Of a stretch of DNA of 64,000 bases, positions 7,785-16,870 are shown piece after piece. The translations under genes and the position numbers were made by a program. A model generated the notes under the pieces. The model made no database searches, was not told the DNA's origin, and worked only from the letters and a program-made list of their open reading frames with translations. Every line of letters begins with the position of its first letter. The first letter of the stretch is position 1. Source of the DNA: an uncultured Alphaproteobacteria bacterium (lineage in GTDB: Bacteria; Pseudomonadota; Alphaproteobacteria; RF32; CAG-239); contig CASFQO010000001.1 of the NCBI GenBank assembly GCA_949297145.1, forward strand, positions 1 to 64,000. The letters are read 5' to 3'.

Positions 7785-8699
7785 TTAAACGCCTAAATAG
7801 CTCTTAACAAAATTAAGACTGGCCTGAAAAACAATAACCTCGTCATTCAAACCATACTTCAAATAATGCATTTTGAGCAAATCCTTATACCCAGACTTGA
7901 CCAAATCAAGCTGTGCCGCTTTGTCAAAAGGCTTATTCTGCAAATATAGAGCAATAAGTTTTTTATGAGTGCTCTGCGCAATTTGGCACTGAACATCCTT
8001 ATCTACATCATGTGTTTTGAAATAAGTTGTAACCAAATCCTTATGCCCGGTGTCGACCAACTTGACCAAAGCTTCAAAAGTGAGCTTAAAGTAACTCAAG
8101 AGCAATTCAACAGCATTCATATCATGACGTTGAAACACGATATCAAACCACTGATTTTGTAAATAGGTTTTAGAATCTTTCCAAAAACAAGATTTGCAGT
8201 ATACGGCAAGCATGTCATAATGACCTCGTTGAAGCAAAAGCGCAAAAGCTTCATCAGCTAATTGGACGCCTAAATTTAAAACTTTCTGAAAAAAGTCAAC
8301 ATCATCAGACTTTACAAGAACGATTTGGGCATCACTTGGTAAAAGAAACATCTCACTATAGTACCTTCTTTTATCCAAGAAACACTCCAACAATTCCAGA
8401 TTTTTATTCTCAATAAGCTTAGACAATAGTGCTAGAGAGGCTCCATGTGCACAAATATAATCTCTGAGGATATCAGGATGATCGTTAGCGAATTTATCAA
8501 ACAACAGCACTTCAGCTTCAGGCAATAAAGAGCAATTTTGCAGACACACCCGCAAACAATGTAAAGAACAACATTCCAGATTAACCAGAACAGAGTGATA
8601 CTCCTTAGGTAAACGTTGATTAAGCCAATAAGAGCGACGAATAGCCCATTTTGCTTTTTTCAAAAACTGCGCCTTATCAGGGCAAACTTTTTCTTCCAT
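7785..8699 (-). CDS. Helical-repeat protein of the local four-gene family
   Basis: 304 aa, no signal peptide. It opens with a basic MEEKVCPDKAQFLKKAKW segment similar to the starts of the two larger paralogues, then about seven repeats of roughly 33 residues (AAQLDLVKSGYKDLLKMHYLK is one). There is no Shine-Dalgarno sequence; the ATG is preceded by a 12-nt A/T stretch and the conserved leader element. Promoter and terminator are its own, so each paralogue is a separate transcription unit. Probably a protein-binding solenoid; function unknown. Confidence 0.85.
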   Translation of the reverse strand: MEEKVCPDKAQFLKKAKWAIRRSYWLNQRLPKEYHSVLVNLECCSLHCLRVCLQNCSLLPEAEVLLFDKFANDHPDILRDYICAHGASLALLSKLIENKNLELLECFLDKRRYYSEMFLLPSDAQIVLVKSDDVDFFQKVLNLGVQLADEAFALLLQRGHYDMLAVYCKSCFWKDSKTYLQNQWFDIVFQRHDMNAVELLLSYFKLTFEALVKLVDTGHKDLVTTYFKTHDVDKDVQCQIAQSTHKKLIALYLQNKPFDKAAQLDLVKSGYKDLLKMHYLKYGLNDEVIVFQASLNFVKSYLGV

Positions 8700-8711
8700 A
8701 ACAATAAAGTT

Positions 8712-8775
8712 TTAATAATGAAACATAAAATTATCTAACTGACAAAAAGGTAGATTAGAAAAGAATTTGAGTCAA
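8712..8775 (-). promoter_or_regulatory. Promoter and conserved leader element of the 304-aa repeat protein
   Basis: On the minus strand: TTGACT (8770-8775), 17-bp spacer, TACCTT (8747-8752), then the 16-nt element at 8712-8727 (plus-strand TTAATAATGAAACATA), which ends exactly 12 nt before the ATG. The same element at the same distance precedes the two larger paralogues. Confidence 0.7.
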
Positions 8776-8776
8776 T

Positions 8777-8810
8777 AAAAAACTCCTCTCACAAGGAAAG
8801 GAGTTTTTTA
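8777..8810 (-). terminator. Terminator of the 585-aa repeat gene
   Basis: AAACTCCT (8780-8787) pairs with AGGAGTTT (8799-8806). On the minus strand the stem ends in a T tract, which reaches the -35 region of the next gene. Confidence 0.8.
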
Positions 8811-8822
8811 TAAAGAAGTTTT

Positions 8823-10580
8823 TTAAGATTCAATTCCATCAACAATAAACGCATCGGAAAAGCCATGCTCTTTCTGATAGAATTTTATCAAATCCCAATC
8901 ATCAAAACAGAAAAGGAAACTTTCGTTGTCCATATCCAATTTATACTTAGAAACATATTCACAAACCAACTCCTTATCATAGTGGCAGAGCAAAAACTCC
9001 TCAGCCGAAGGTGTTAGAGAATGTGTCTTAATATATTCATAAATAAGTTCTCGTGGAGCCATTTGCACCATGACATATTCAGCTTGATTAGAAAGCCGAC
9101 CTTTAGAGACAAAGAAAGATGCAGATTTAACCAAATGATGCTGATATAACATAATACTGATTTCTTCTGAATCTTCTTCACAAGCCAAGTCGCAGAATTC
9201 ATCATTTTGTTCCAAAAACATAAAGTAGGCCAAAACAGTATCATCAGCACATTCGGCTAAGAAAATTTCCAAAGAGATTCCGTCAAACCGCAATCCTAAT
9301 TCCCAAAAAGTTTTCAAAAGCTCAAAATCTTTTCTGTGAATGAGAGAGATAACAGCCGGCTCATCCAGTGTGTTATGAGCAAAATACTCACGTAAAACAG
9401 GCAAGGACGCATACTTAAAGAGAGCCGCCTCACTGATAGCACTAATAGCGCGTAGTGAAAGATAGTGCTGTATTTTTTCGTCATCACCGGACTTAAAAAG
9501 CCATGCTTCTCCAAAATATCCCAAATCACCCATTTTCTCAAGCAAGCTAGAAGCATATTCTGATTGCGGATGATCCAAAAGCCAAACTTTTGCCTCTGAG
9601 GAAAAGACGTCGCCACCATTTTCAAAATAAAGATCAATTAACTCTTTATCCCCACTTTCAAGCAAACGAACTTCAAATTTGCCGGGAAGATAATTTTCCT
9701 GCAAATATTTTTTAAGAAGTTCAAGATGTTGAGGTTCAAAAAGCCTTTGATAGAAGCAATCAGGACAATCGTTAGTTGAAAAGGACGAAGAACCAACCAC
9801 GACAGCAAACACTTCATTAGATGCCTTTTGTACCAGATAATTCATAGCTTCATCAGAAAAATTACCCTGTTCAACAAAAGCCTGAACATAAGTCGGCTCA
9901 TTCTTATCAATCAGGATTTTCTCGTCTTCTAACAAAATAGGGTGCAGATATTTCAAAGCAATTTTGAAAATCTCTAAGGATTTTGTTTTGATGATATCGG
10001 TAAAGACATCATTAAAATTGTTACGTTGGTCAAAAGCCCTATACACCTCAGGATCATCGTACAACAAAATGAGCCGCCGATTTTCCGGATAAACAATATG
10101 ATTAGCCAGATATTGAGAAGCCAGCTCTGAATTTTTTAGCTCTAGCAGACAAGCCTCCGTCGTCGGAGAAAATGTCAGACAACGTAAATACGAAGAAGGG
10201 ATATTCTCAGCATTCGTTTCCTGCAAAAATTTCAAAGTATTGCTTTCTGACAGCCGAATATTGTTTTTTAACAACATCTCATATCCGAATTGAGCAATAA
10301 TAGTCTTTTCAGTTTCGGAAGCAAGAGAGACATCAATAGCGTGTTCTGCTATAAATTGAAACATTTCAGTATTATTATTTTTCAATAAAAACAGCAGAGC
10401 TTCGTCAGAGAGGACATGGCTATACTCTAAGTATGAAGCCAAAGTCTTTTTAGAACATCCTTTAAGTTCAACCATATTCAGATGATGCTCAGGGGGAATT
10501 GTATACAGATGATTTTTTTTGAATTTCCATACTTCAAGTCTGGTAGCACAAACCGAAGGTCTTTTTACTTCTTTTTCCAT
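8823..10580 (-). CDS. Large helical-repeat protein of the local four-gene family
   Basis: 585 aa, no signal peptide, acidic overall. After an N-terminal basic segment (MEKEVKRPSVCATRLEVWKF) the chain is made of about 15 degenerate units of roughly 33-35 residues, for example KFEVRLLESGDKELIDLYFE and SISEAALFKYASLPVLREYF. The predicted fold is an alpha-solenoid. No catalytic domain is visible, so a scaffold or binding role is likely; a secreted effector is possible but unsupported. The ATG follows the conserved leader element with no Shine-Dalgarno sequence. Confidence 0.86.
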   Translation of the reverse strand: MEKEVKRPSVCATRLEVWKFKKNHLYTIPPEHHLNMVELKGCSKKTLASYLEYSHVLSDEALLFLLKNNNTEMFQFIAEHAIDVSLASETEKTIIAQFGYEMLLKNNIRLSESNTLKFLQETNAENIPSSYLRCLTFSPTTEACLLELKNSELASQYLANHIVYPENRRLILLYDDPEVYRAFDQRNNFNDVFTDIIKTKSLEIFKIALKYLHPILLEDEKILIDKNEPTYVQAFVEQGNFSDEAMNYLVQKASNEVFAVVVGSSSFSTNDCPDCFYQRLFEPQHLELLKKYLQENYLPGKFEVRLLESGDKELIDLYFENGGDVFSSEAKVWLLDHPQSEYASSLLEKMGDLGYFGEAWLFKSGDDEKIQHYLSLRAISAISEAALFKYASLPVLREYFAHNTLDEPAVISLIHRKDFELLKTFWELGLRFDGISLEIFLAECADDTVLAYFMFLEQNDEFCDLACEEDSEEISIMLYQHHLVKSASFFVSKGRLSNQAEYVMVQMAPRELIYEYIKTHSLTPSAEEFLLCHYDKELVCEYVSKYKLDMDNESFLFCFDDWDLIKFYQKEHGFSDAFIVDGIES

Positions 10581-10592
10581 AATGATAAAAAA

Positions 10593-10656
10593 TTAATAGT
10601 GAAACATAAAGTTAAATAATCTGGATAAATCCTAAACCAAAAAACATTTGAGTCAA
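10593..10656 (-). promoter_or_regulatory. Promoter and conserved leader element of the 585-aa repeat protein
   Basis: On the minus strand: TTGACT (10651-10656), 16-bp spacer, TAGGAT (10629-10634). The leader element at 10593-10608 (plus-strand TTAATAGTGAAACATA) differs at one base from its two sister copies and again ends 12 nt before the ATG. Confidence 0.7.
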
Positions 10657-10671
10657 TGAAAAAGTCAAAAA

Positions 10672-10699
10672 AACTGCCTCCGAAAAATCGGAAGCAGTT
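10672..10699 (-). terminator. Terminator of the 609-aa repeat gene
   Basis: AACTGC (10672-10677) with GCAGTT (10694-10699) and TCCGA with TCGGA form an 11-bp stem with one mismatch; on the minus strand it runs into TTTTTTTGAC. Confidence 0.85.
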
Positions 10700-10713
10700 C
10701 AAATAAAACACAT

Positions 10714-12543
10714 TTAATACATAGAGGCATATAACTGTATGGCCTCCTCGGATAGATAATGTTTGGCCAAATATACCTCAATCATTTTTTTGTTGTTGAG
10801 CTTAAGCAGTTCAACTTCATTATCTGTAAACAAGTCGTACTTATCCAGATAGAAACAAACCGCTTTTTCATTCTTTGAAAAATTAGACAGGATAAGTTCT
10901 TTTTCAAATTCTTCTTCCAAATCAGATTCCTTAAAGAACTCAATCATAACGGAATTTCTGCCGCTTTCAATCATTGCTTTGATAACATCATTAGGTAACC
11001 TATATTTCTGAAAGATGGCTTTGATAAAGTCAACCGAGCCAGACTGAATAAGAACGATAAGAGCCTTTGAACTAAAGCCGAAACGCTTAGTGTAAACTTG
11101 ACATAGCTCCATATCTTCTCTTTTCAACAAAGCCATTTGACCATCATCACACAAAGCCTCTTTAGAAATATTTTGCAAATAAGTCATCAATTTCTGCTTA
11201 GGTGCAAATTTCACAAAATACTTTTGAGCACAGGCGCAAACCGTTAATTGACGTTCGAGCAGAAAATCAAGATAGGCTTGACGCAACTTGTCTTTCCCGT
11301 TTTTGAACAAAGCCACCACAGCAATATCCGGTAACGGATACTTTTGGAAATAATTAAGAGCATCTTCAATAGAGCCTTTTTCCATGAGCAGTGCAGCGTT
11401 CAATGGATATAGCTCATGCGCACAGATGTAGGATGCAAATTTGCTTTGAGTATAAGCAGTATGTTTTTTATCTTTAGAAGAGGAGAAAAGTCTATCTTGT
11501 TCAGAAATGACCAACTCACGTTCTAACTGATAAGGCAAACCGAATTTACTTTCATAACAATACTGCAAACTGGTGTTATTTCCTGCAAAAAGAGACATGG
11601 CGGCTGCATCGAACGGAAACTTTTTACAATCCTTAAAGTAATCAGATTCCAAATAGAAACGAATAAGCTCCTCATTGCCGGATTTGAAAAGGTGAAAAGT
11701 AGCTCCATAATCAAGTTCATTGTTTTGAATATAAAGCTTAATAGCTTCAATAGCACCGCTATTAATAAGAACAACCTCAAAATCATCCGGAATTTCATAA
11801 GCACTATCTTCATCATCCTGAAGCATTTTTTTGACCAGTATCAAAATAAGTTCCGGCTGATTAAGCTTAAACAACTGCTCATATTCTGCAGCAGTTGTTA
11901 ATGGATTGTTCTCAAGCAACTTTTTGCAAAGGGCAAAATCGCCTGATTTCAATATATACAAGCTCACTCTGGATAATCCAAAAACAGAATTTTGTTCCAA
12001 GTAAGCCTGAATACTTTTCTCCAAAGCAGAATCAAAAAGAGCATTCACATACTGTTCAGATAAGACATTATCTTGGTTTCTGAATTTAAGAAACATCAAA
12101 ATCAAATCTTCCCGTTTTTGTTTGATGATTTCCTTCCATAAATTTAAAGGAATGGTTTCCATTCGGCGGACATATCTTTCAAACAATTCAGACGGACGTT
12201 CTAAAAGAACATTGCCCAATGTGCAACAATGCGTTTCCAACACATCAAGTACCTGCTCATCAGTTCCTTTTTGAACAAATTCATTGGCAAGCTGATCAGG
12301 AGTAAAGCCGCAGAATTTACAATACTTAAATTTCTCTTTGTTGCGCAGTTCCAAAAGAACATCAAAAGCATCTGGTGCGAACTTAGAAAAATCAGAATAG
12401 TAATTCTGAAAAGTCTTCGCCGATACCGCATCCAATAAAGCCGCTTGATACTGTTGAGGAACAGAAGCAGGATTTTTTTTCAACTGACGCAACAGCGCAT
12501 GTTTCTTAAAAAAAGAAAGTTTGCAAACATTTGTTTTTTCCAT
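10714..12543 (-). CDS. Large helical-repeat protein, longest of the local family
   Basis: 609 aa, no signal peptide. It starts MEKTNVCKLSFFKKHALLRQL, parallel to the starts of the other paralogues, and contains about 16 degenerate repeats; clear ones are KALIVLIQSGSVDFIKAIFQ and NEVELLKLNNKKMIEVYLAK. A spacer with Ser/Lys residues (LFSSSKDKKHTAYTQ) interrupts the series near residue 355. Function unknown. It is an independent transcription unit with its own promoter, SD-less conserved leader and terminator. Confidence 0.86.
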   Translation of the reverse strand: MEKTNVCKLSFFKKHALLRQLKKNPASVPQQYQAALLDAVSAKTFQNYYSDFSKFAPDAFDVLLELRNKEKFKYCKFCGFTPDQLANEFVQKGTDEQVLDVLETHCCTLGNVLLERPSELFERYVRRMETIPLNLWKEIIKQKREDLILMFLKFRNQDNVLSEQYVNALFDSALEKSIQAYLEQNSVFGLSRVSLYILKSGDFALCKKLLENNPLTTAAEYEQLFKLNQPELILILVKKMLQDDEDSAYEIPDDFEVVLINSGAIEAIKLYIQNNELDYGATFHLFKSGNEELIRFYLESDYFKDCKKFPFDAAAMSLFAGNNTSLQYCYESKFGLPYQLERELVISEQDRLFSSSKDKKHTAYTQSKFASYICAHELYPLNAALLMEKGSIEDALNYFQKYPLPDIAVVALFKNGKDKLRQAYLDFLLERQLTVCACAQKYFVKFAPKQKLMTYLQNISKEALCDDGQMALLKREDMELCQVYTKRFGFSSKALIVLIQSGSVDFIKAIFQKYRLPNDVIKAMIESGRNSVMIEFFKESDLEEEFEKELILSNFSKNEKAVCFYLDKYDLFTDNEVELLKLNNKKMIEVYLAKHYLSEEAIQLYASMY

Positions 12544-12555
12544 AATGATTAAAAT

Positions 12556-12622
12556 TTAATAATGAAACATAGAGTTAATAAATAAGGACATAACGATACA
12601 AACAAAAACATTTTTTGTCAAT
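12556..12622 (-). promoter_or_regulatory. Promoter and conserved leader element of the 609-aa repeat protein
   Basis: On the minus strand: TTGACA (12617-12622), 18-bp spacer, TATCGT (12593-12598). The leader element at 12556-12571 (plus-strand TTAATAATGAAACATA) is identical to the copy at 8712-8727 and ends 12 nt before the ATG. Confidence 0.7.
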
Positions 12623-12690
12623 AGATAGTAGCAGACGTAACGAGATTCAAAATAATGAAAATAGGAGGATGAGTTTCAGAGTTTTTTGTC

Positions 12691-12720
12691 TTGACAAAAG
12701 AAAAAAAGTAACCATATAAT
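12691..12720 (+). promoter_or_regulatory. Consensus promoter of the TPR/GT-C operon
   Basis: TTGACA (12691-12696), 18-bp spacer, TATAAT (12715-12720), both hexamers perfect. The start codon is 40 nt downstream. Confidence 0.85.
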
Positions 12721-12760
12721 ACCTCACAAATTATTTTGTAAAACTATGTAGAGAAAGAAT

Positions 12761-13732
12761 ATGGTTAAGTTAAGTGATAATAATGCCTACAAAAGAGGGC
12801 AGGAACTTTTAGATTCAGGAATGTGCAAAGAGGCGATAGCTCAATTTGATGAGTTTTTAGCCCAACAGCCCGATTCATGGAAAGCAATAAATTCAAAAGG
12901 TTTTGCTTATCAAAAGATGAGCAAATATACCGAGGCTGTAGAATGTTTTGATAAAGCCTTGGCGATTAATCCGAAATCCGTAGAAGTACTTAACAATAAA
13001 GGCGTAACGCTAAGTATGCGCGGCCGCTATAAAGAAGCTATAGCTTGCTTTGAAGAGGCTTACGCGAATGATCCAACCTCATTGGAAGCCCTAAATGGTA
13101 AAGCCATTGCATTGCAACACATGTTCTTATTTAAAGAAGCTCTGGATGTTTTACAACAAGCATATCAAATAGACCCGAAGCATCCGCAAACATTATTGAG
13201 TATTGCGGTAACACTGCAAAAATTGAAACAGTATGAGAGAGCTATCGGGTATTTTAAGAAAGTTTTAGCTTTAGATAAATCCAATGTAAAAGCATGGAAC
13301 GGTATCGGCGTAACCTATCAACTGATGGGGGATAACGATTCGGCCTTAAAGTGCTTTACAAAGATTTTGAACATAGATAGCACGGAAATTCAAGCGTGGA
13401 TTAGTATTGGCTTTGTATACCAAAAAATGTTCAAATTTAAAGATGCCTTAAAGTGCTACAATAAAGCAAAAAATTTGGTAGATGGACGTTATCATCATAA
13501 ACTTTATGATGGTTTGGCCTCTTGCTTAACCAAGTTATCCGAATTTGACCAAGCAATAGAGATATATAAACACATTTTCCAAAGAGAAGAAGGAAAGAAA
13601 AAGTGGGATGCTCAACGCTCAATCAAATTTGTGAATAAATTGAAACGTAAAAAAGCAATCGGAATGTTGCCGGATGTAATCCCTGCTGAAGATAAACCGT
13701 CTGAAAGCGGAACAGCATCAGGTGAAGCTTAA
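12761..13732 (+). CDS. Tetratricopeptide (TPR) repeat protein
   Basis: 323 aa. At least seven 34-residue TPR units run from about residue 5 to 275, with the W/L-G-Y/F-A/G-P pattern (AINSKGFAYQKMSKYTEAVE, then CFDKALAINPKSVEVLNNKG). The C-terminus is a basic, then acidic tail (KKWDAQRSIKFVNKLKRKK). No signal peptide. It is the first gene of a probable operon and is followed after 36 nt by two GT-C-like membrane proteins, so it may support surface-glycan work; that link is inference from position. Confidence 0.9.
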   Translation: MVKLSDNNAYKRGQELLDSGMCKEAIAQFDEFLAQQPDSWKAINSKGFAYQKMSKYTEAVECFDKALAINPKSVEVLNNKGVTLSMRGRYKEAIACFEEAYANDPTSLEALNGKAIALQHMFLFKEALDVLQQAYQIDPKHPQTLLSIAVTLQKLKQYERAIGYFKKVLALDKSNVKAWNGIGVTYQLMGDNDSALKCFTKILNIDSTEIQAWISIGFVYQKMFKFKDALKCYNKAKNLVDGRYHHKLYDGLASCLTKLSEFDQAIEIYKHIFQREEGKKKWDAQRSIKFVNKLKRKKAIGMLPDVIPAEDKPSESGTASGEA

Positions 13733-13768
13733 TAAAAACACCTCTAAAGAATACAAAAGGGAGAAGGT

Positions 13769-15310
13769 ATGTCTGATCCGGCAGAAGAAAATTCACTGAA
13801 AACGGTACTAAAAATAATCCCTAAAGTGTTCTTTTTGCTTCAGATAATTATAGGTGTTTGTGCGGCGTTTTGGGTGCTCTATCATCATCAACCCGAAACC
13901 GGAGATGATATTGAACATCTTCATTCTACTTGGTTAGTTTTTAGCGGAAAAATTCCCTATATAGATTTTTTTCAACATCACAACCCTCTTTTGTGGTATC
14001 TTTTTGCACCTTTAGCAGGGTATCTGGCATACGACTTATTTTTATTTGATGTTGTGCGGATAATTTCCACGTTAGTCATGTTTGTAAGCCTCTGGGTATC
14101 GGCGTTAATTGTCCGTCGCTTTATGGTAAATAGCTGGTATGCTGGCTTGCTTTGTGTGGCAGCTGTCTTTCCATCTTATATAGTTTTTAGCGGACAAGAT
14201 TTTCGTCCGGATAACTATATGGTTTTGACCTTTATGTTGGGGCTGTATTATCTGTTTGCATACATGGAAAAAAAGCAGACAAAAGATTTAGTAATATCAT
14301 TTTTGAGCTTCTTTGTTTCATTTTTATTTATGCAAAAAGTGATTTTTCTTCTGGTATTCGTCGGCGCAGTAGTTATTTATCAACTATATGCTAAAAATAT
14401 TGCTTTGAAAGATTTTGCCCAAGCGCTGATTTTACCATTGATAGGGGCAATTATCTTTTTAAGCTGGTTGATGTACCACGGAATGGTGGAAAAATATTGG
14501 CTCTCCAATTATATTTTTAATCTCTATATACCGGATGTGTATGGTAATTTGGTAGAAAATACCCGAGTAGAATTTTATGTTGTGAGCATACTGGCATTTT
14601 TATCCTGCGGATATTTTTTATACCGAGGCAATACCTATGCGCGCATCATCAGCCTTTTGTGGTTGGCCGAAGCTTTGCAACGGTTTTTCTATTTTTCATT
14701 AGACAGACACTATTACTATCAACTGCAAATTCTAAACGGCATAATGGTGGGTGCATTTGCGTGGAAATTAATTAATCGGTGGAATTGGACCTCTTATATT
14801 TTTGTAGCTTTGTCATTGGCCGGGATGCAAGCGTTTTATAATTATTGCACAGAAAAAGAATTACCGCCGAATTACTTCAGATACGTAACTCCGAAATATG
14901 TTTTAGAGCAGACCAATCGTTGCGATTCGGTTTTAAACGGCTATGGATTAACTTATGGTATTTTTACAAAAGACATAACCTATTATTGGAACCTAAATGG
15001 TCAGCTGGATGTGATTGGAAATAAGATAGATTTAGCCCCGCTTCCGAATTTAAATAAAGCAGTATTGAAATATTTTCCGCGTATTATTTATACCGGACCG
15101 TATTGGGATGAAAAATTACGTCAGAAACATATAGAAGTTCCGGTTCATTGGGTAGATGCCACGATAAGAGATAAATACTATATGCAATCACCGTTTGTAG
15201 ATGTTTTCATTTTGAAACCGGAATATCAGGCGAAACGCCGCTGTCGGTATAATGCCAAGACCGATACATGGGAATATTTTTACAAGGAACCGAGACTAAA
15301 TGCTTTTTAA
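13769..15310 (+). CDS. GT-C-fold membrane glycosyltransferase-like protein (first of a pair)
   Basis: 513 aa with about ten membrane segments. The first extracytoplasmic loop carries TGDDIEHLHSTWLVFSGKIP and FFQHHNPLLWY, an acidic/His-rich loop as in GT-C (PMT/ArnT-like) transferases that use polyprenyl-phosphate sugars. A periplasmic C-terminal domain holds TNRCDSVLNGYGLTYG. GGGAGAAGG precedes the ATG. It overlaps the next gene by 11 bp, and the two are paralogues throughout. Donor and acceptor are unknown. Confidence 0.86.
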   Translation: MSDPAEENSLKTVLKIIPKVFFLLQIIIGVCAAFWVLYHHQPETGDDIEHLHSTWLVFSGKIPYIDFFQHHNPLLWYLFAPLAGYLAYDLFLFDVVRIISTLVMFVSLWVSALIVRRFMVNSWYAGLLCVAAVFPSYIVFSGQDFRPDNYMVLTFMLGLYYLFAYMEKKQTKDLVISFLSFFVSFLFMQKVIFLLVFVGAVVIYQLYAKNIALKDFAQALILPLIGAIIFLSWLMYHGMVEKYWLSNYIFNLYIPDVYGNLVENTRVEFYVVSILAFLSCGYFLYRGNTYARIISLLWLAEALQRFFYFSLDRHYYYQLQILNGIMVGAFAWKLINRWNWTSYIFVALSLAGMQAFYNYCTEKELPPNYFRYVTPKYVLEQTNRCDSVLNGYGLTYGIFTKDITYYWNLNGQLDVIGNKIDLAPLPNLNKAVLKYFPRIIYTGPYWDEKLRQKHIEVPVHWVDATIRDKYYMQSPFVDVFILKPEYQAKRRCRYNAKTDTWEYFYKEPRLNAF

Positions 15311-16799
15311 GAAAGAAAACATAATCAAAGCTATTTTGATGATGTACCTCATTTTTTGCGGTGGGCTGCTGTATTGGACGGTCATATACAGTGGTTCAGG
15401 CGATGGTGATACCTTGGAACATGTGCACTCTTCATGGTTAGTTTGGAGCGGCAAATTACCATATAAAGATTTTTTTCAACACCATAATCCCTTATTGTGG
15501 TATGTCGGTGCCCCGCTGGTTGGGTATTATGAATACAGTTTACGCGCCGTAGATGCCGTCAATATGCTGACCGTGACTGTATTCTTAATTATGCTGTGGT
15601 ATATGTATCGTCTGCATAAGGATTTTTTATCCGATAAAATCGGCGGGCTGGTTGCGGCCGCCTTATGTGCACTTCCGCAAGAAAGTTTGTATAACAAAGA
15701 TTTTAAGCCGGATAATTTTATGGCAGCCACCATAATTGTCGGGATATATTATTTATTTTGCTATATGCGGGATAAAAAATTGGGGGCTTTGTTTATTTCA
15801 TTTATGTTGTTCTTTGCCTCTTTTATGTTTACCCAAAAAGCGGCGCTAATCTTGATAGGAATAGGTTTTGTTATTTTATGGCTAATAAAAGAAAAAAAGA
15901 TAGCCTTCAATGATTGCATCATAAGCGGAAGTGTACCGCTGCTAATCTATGTCGCATTTCTGACATTTCTGTACTATGAAGATGTTTTGACAATGTATAT
16001 AAAGGCCAATTTTGAATTAAATGCCCACATACCGGATGTCTTTTATACCAGACGCTTTATTCACCCCAGTTATGAAATGACAATACCGATATTGTTGGCG
16101 ATATACGCTATGGTCAAAAATGTATATTCCGGCAGTGTGTATGTAAAGTCATTTGCGGCCGTTTTTGTAATAGAATATATAATAAGAATGTACTATTTCA
16201 CTCCGTTTGTATATTACTTTGCACTATTGCATGCATTAGCCTGCACCTTAGCCGGCGTCGCCATATCAGAAATGGTCAAAAAGAGACAATGGATAATTTA
16301 TATCGTTTTGGGGTATCTGCTCATTTTAGGCGGCATATATGCCAATATATACAGCAAAAGAATAACCGTCGGTGATGACTTTAAGTATGGGGCATCGGGC
16401 TTTGTATTAAGATTGACGAACCCCTGCGATTATGTGGTCAATGGATATAGAATAGGCTATAATTTGTTTAATAAAGACATTGATTTTATATGGAACCTAA
16501 AAGGGCAGATAGATGTAATCGCCGCCACCATCGGGATACGTCCGACAGCGGATTTAGAGAGTTTAATCAGAAAATACCGACCCAAGATTATCTATGGCAA
16601 AAACTACTATGATACCTATCGGGAATATAGGGGAGAAATAGGGGTGCACCCGATACATTGGATTAGTAATCATATGTTGCAAGAAATGTATACTCCGCTT
16701 AATAGAGATGATTTATATATATTGAAACCGGAATATCAAAGCTACGACTGTCGCTATAATGTCCGCACAAAAAGCTACGAGTACGTTGACAAACATTAG
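15300..16799 (+). CDS. GT-C-fold membrane glycosyltransferase-like protein (second of a pair)
   Basis: 499 aa, clearly homologous to the preceding protein: GDTLEHVHSSWLVWSGKLP, FFQHHNPLLWYVGAPL, the central NKDFKPDNFMAATIIVG segment and the C-terminal CDYVVNGYRIGYNLFNKDI and LKPEYQS match the paralogue segment by segment. Start and stop of the pair overlap in ATGCTTTTTAA, so they are translationally coupled. Tandem GT-C twins may act on successive acceptors or as a heterodimer. Confidence 0.86.
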   Translation: MLFKKENIIKAILMMYLIFCGGLLYWTVIYSGSGDGDTLEHVHSSWLVWSGKLPYKDFFQHHNPLLWYVGAPLVGYYEYSLRAVDAVNMLTVTVFLIMLWYMYRLHKDFLSDKIGGLVAAALCALPQESLYNKDFKPDNFMAATIIVGIYYLFCYMRDKKLGALFISFMLFFASFMFTQKAALILIGIGFVILWLIKEKKIAFNDCIISGSVPLLIYVAFLTFLYYEDVLTMYIKANFELNAHIPDVFYTRRFIHPSYEMTIPILLAIYAMVKNVYSGSVYVKSFAAVFVIEYIIRMYYFTPFVYYFALLHALACTLAGVAISEMVKKRQWIIYIVLGYLLILGGIYANIYSKRITVGDDFKYGASGFVLRLTNPCDYVVNGYRIGYNLFNKDIDFIWNLKGQIDVIAATIGIRPTADLESLIRKYRPKIIYGKNYYDTYREYRGEIGVHPIHWISNHMLQEMYTPLNRDDLYILKPEYQSYDCRYNVRTKSYEYVDKH

Positions 16800-16870
16800 C
16801 AAAAAGTTTACTAATCTTTATATATATTAAATCATACTGATAAAACCAAAGATGAGAGGGGAGAAGTGTC

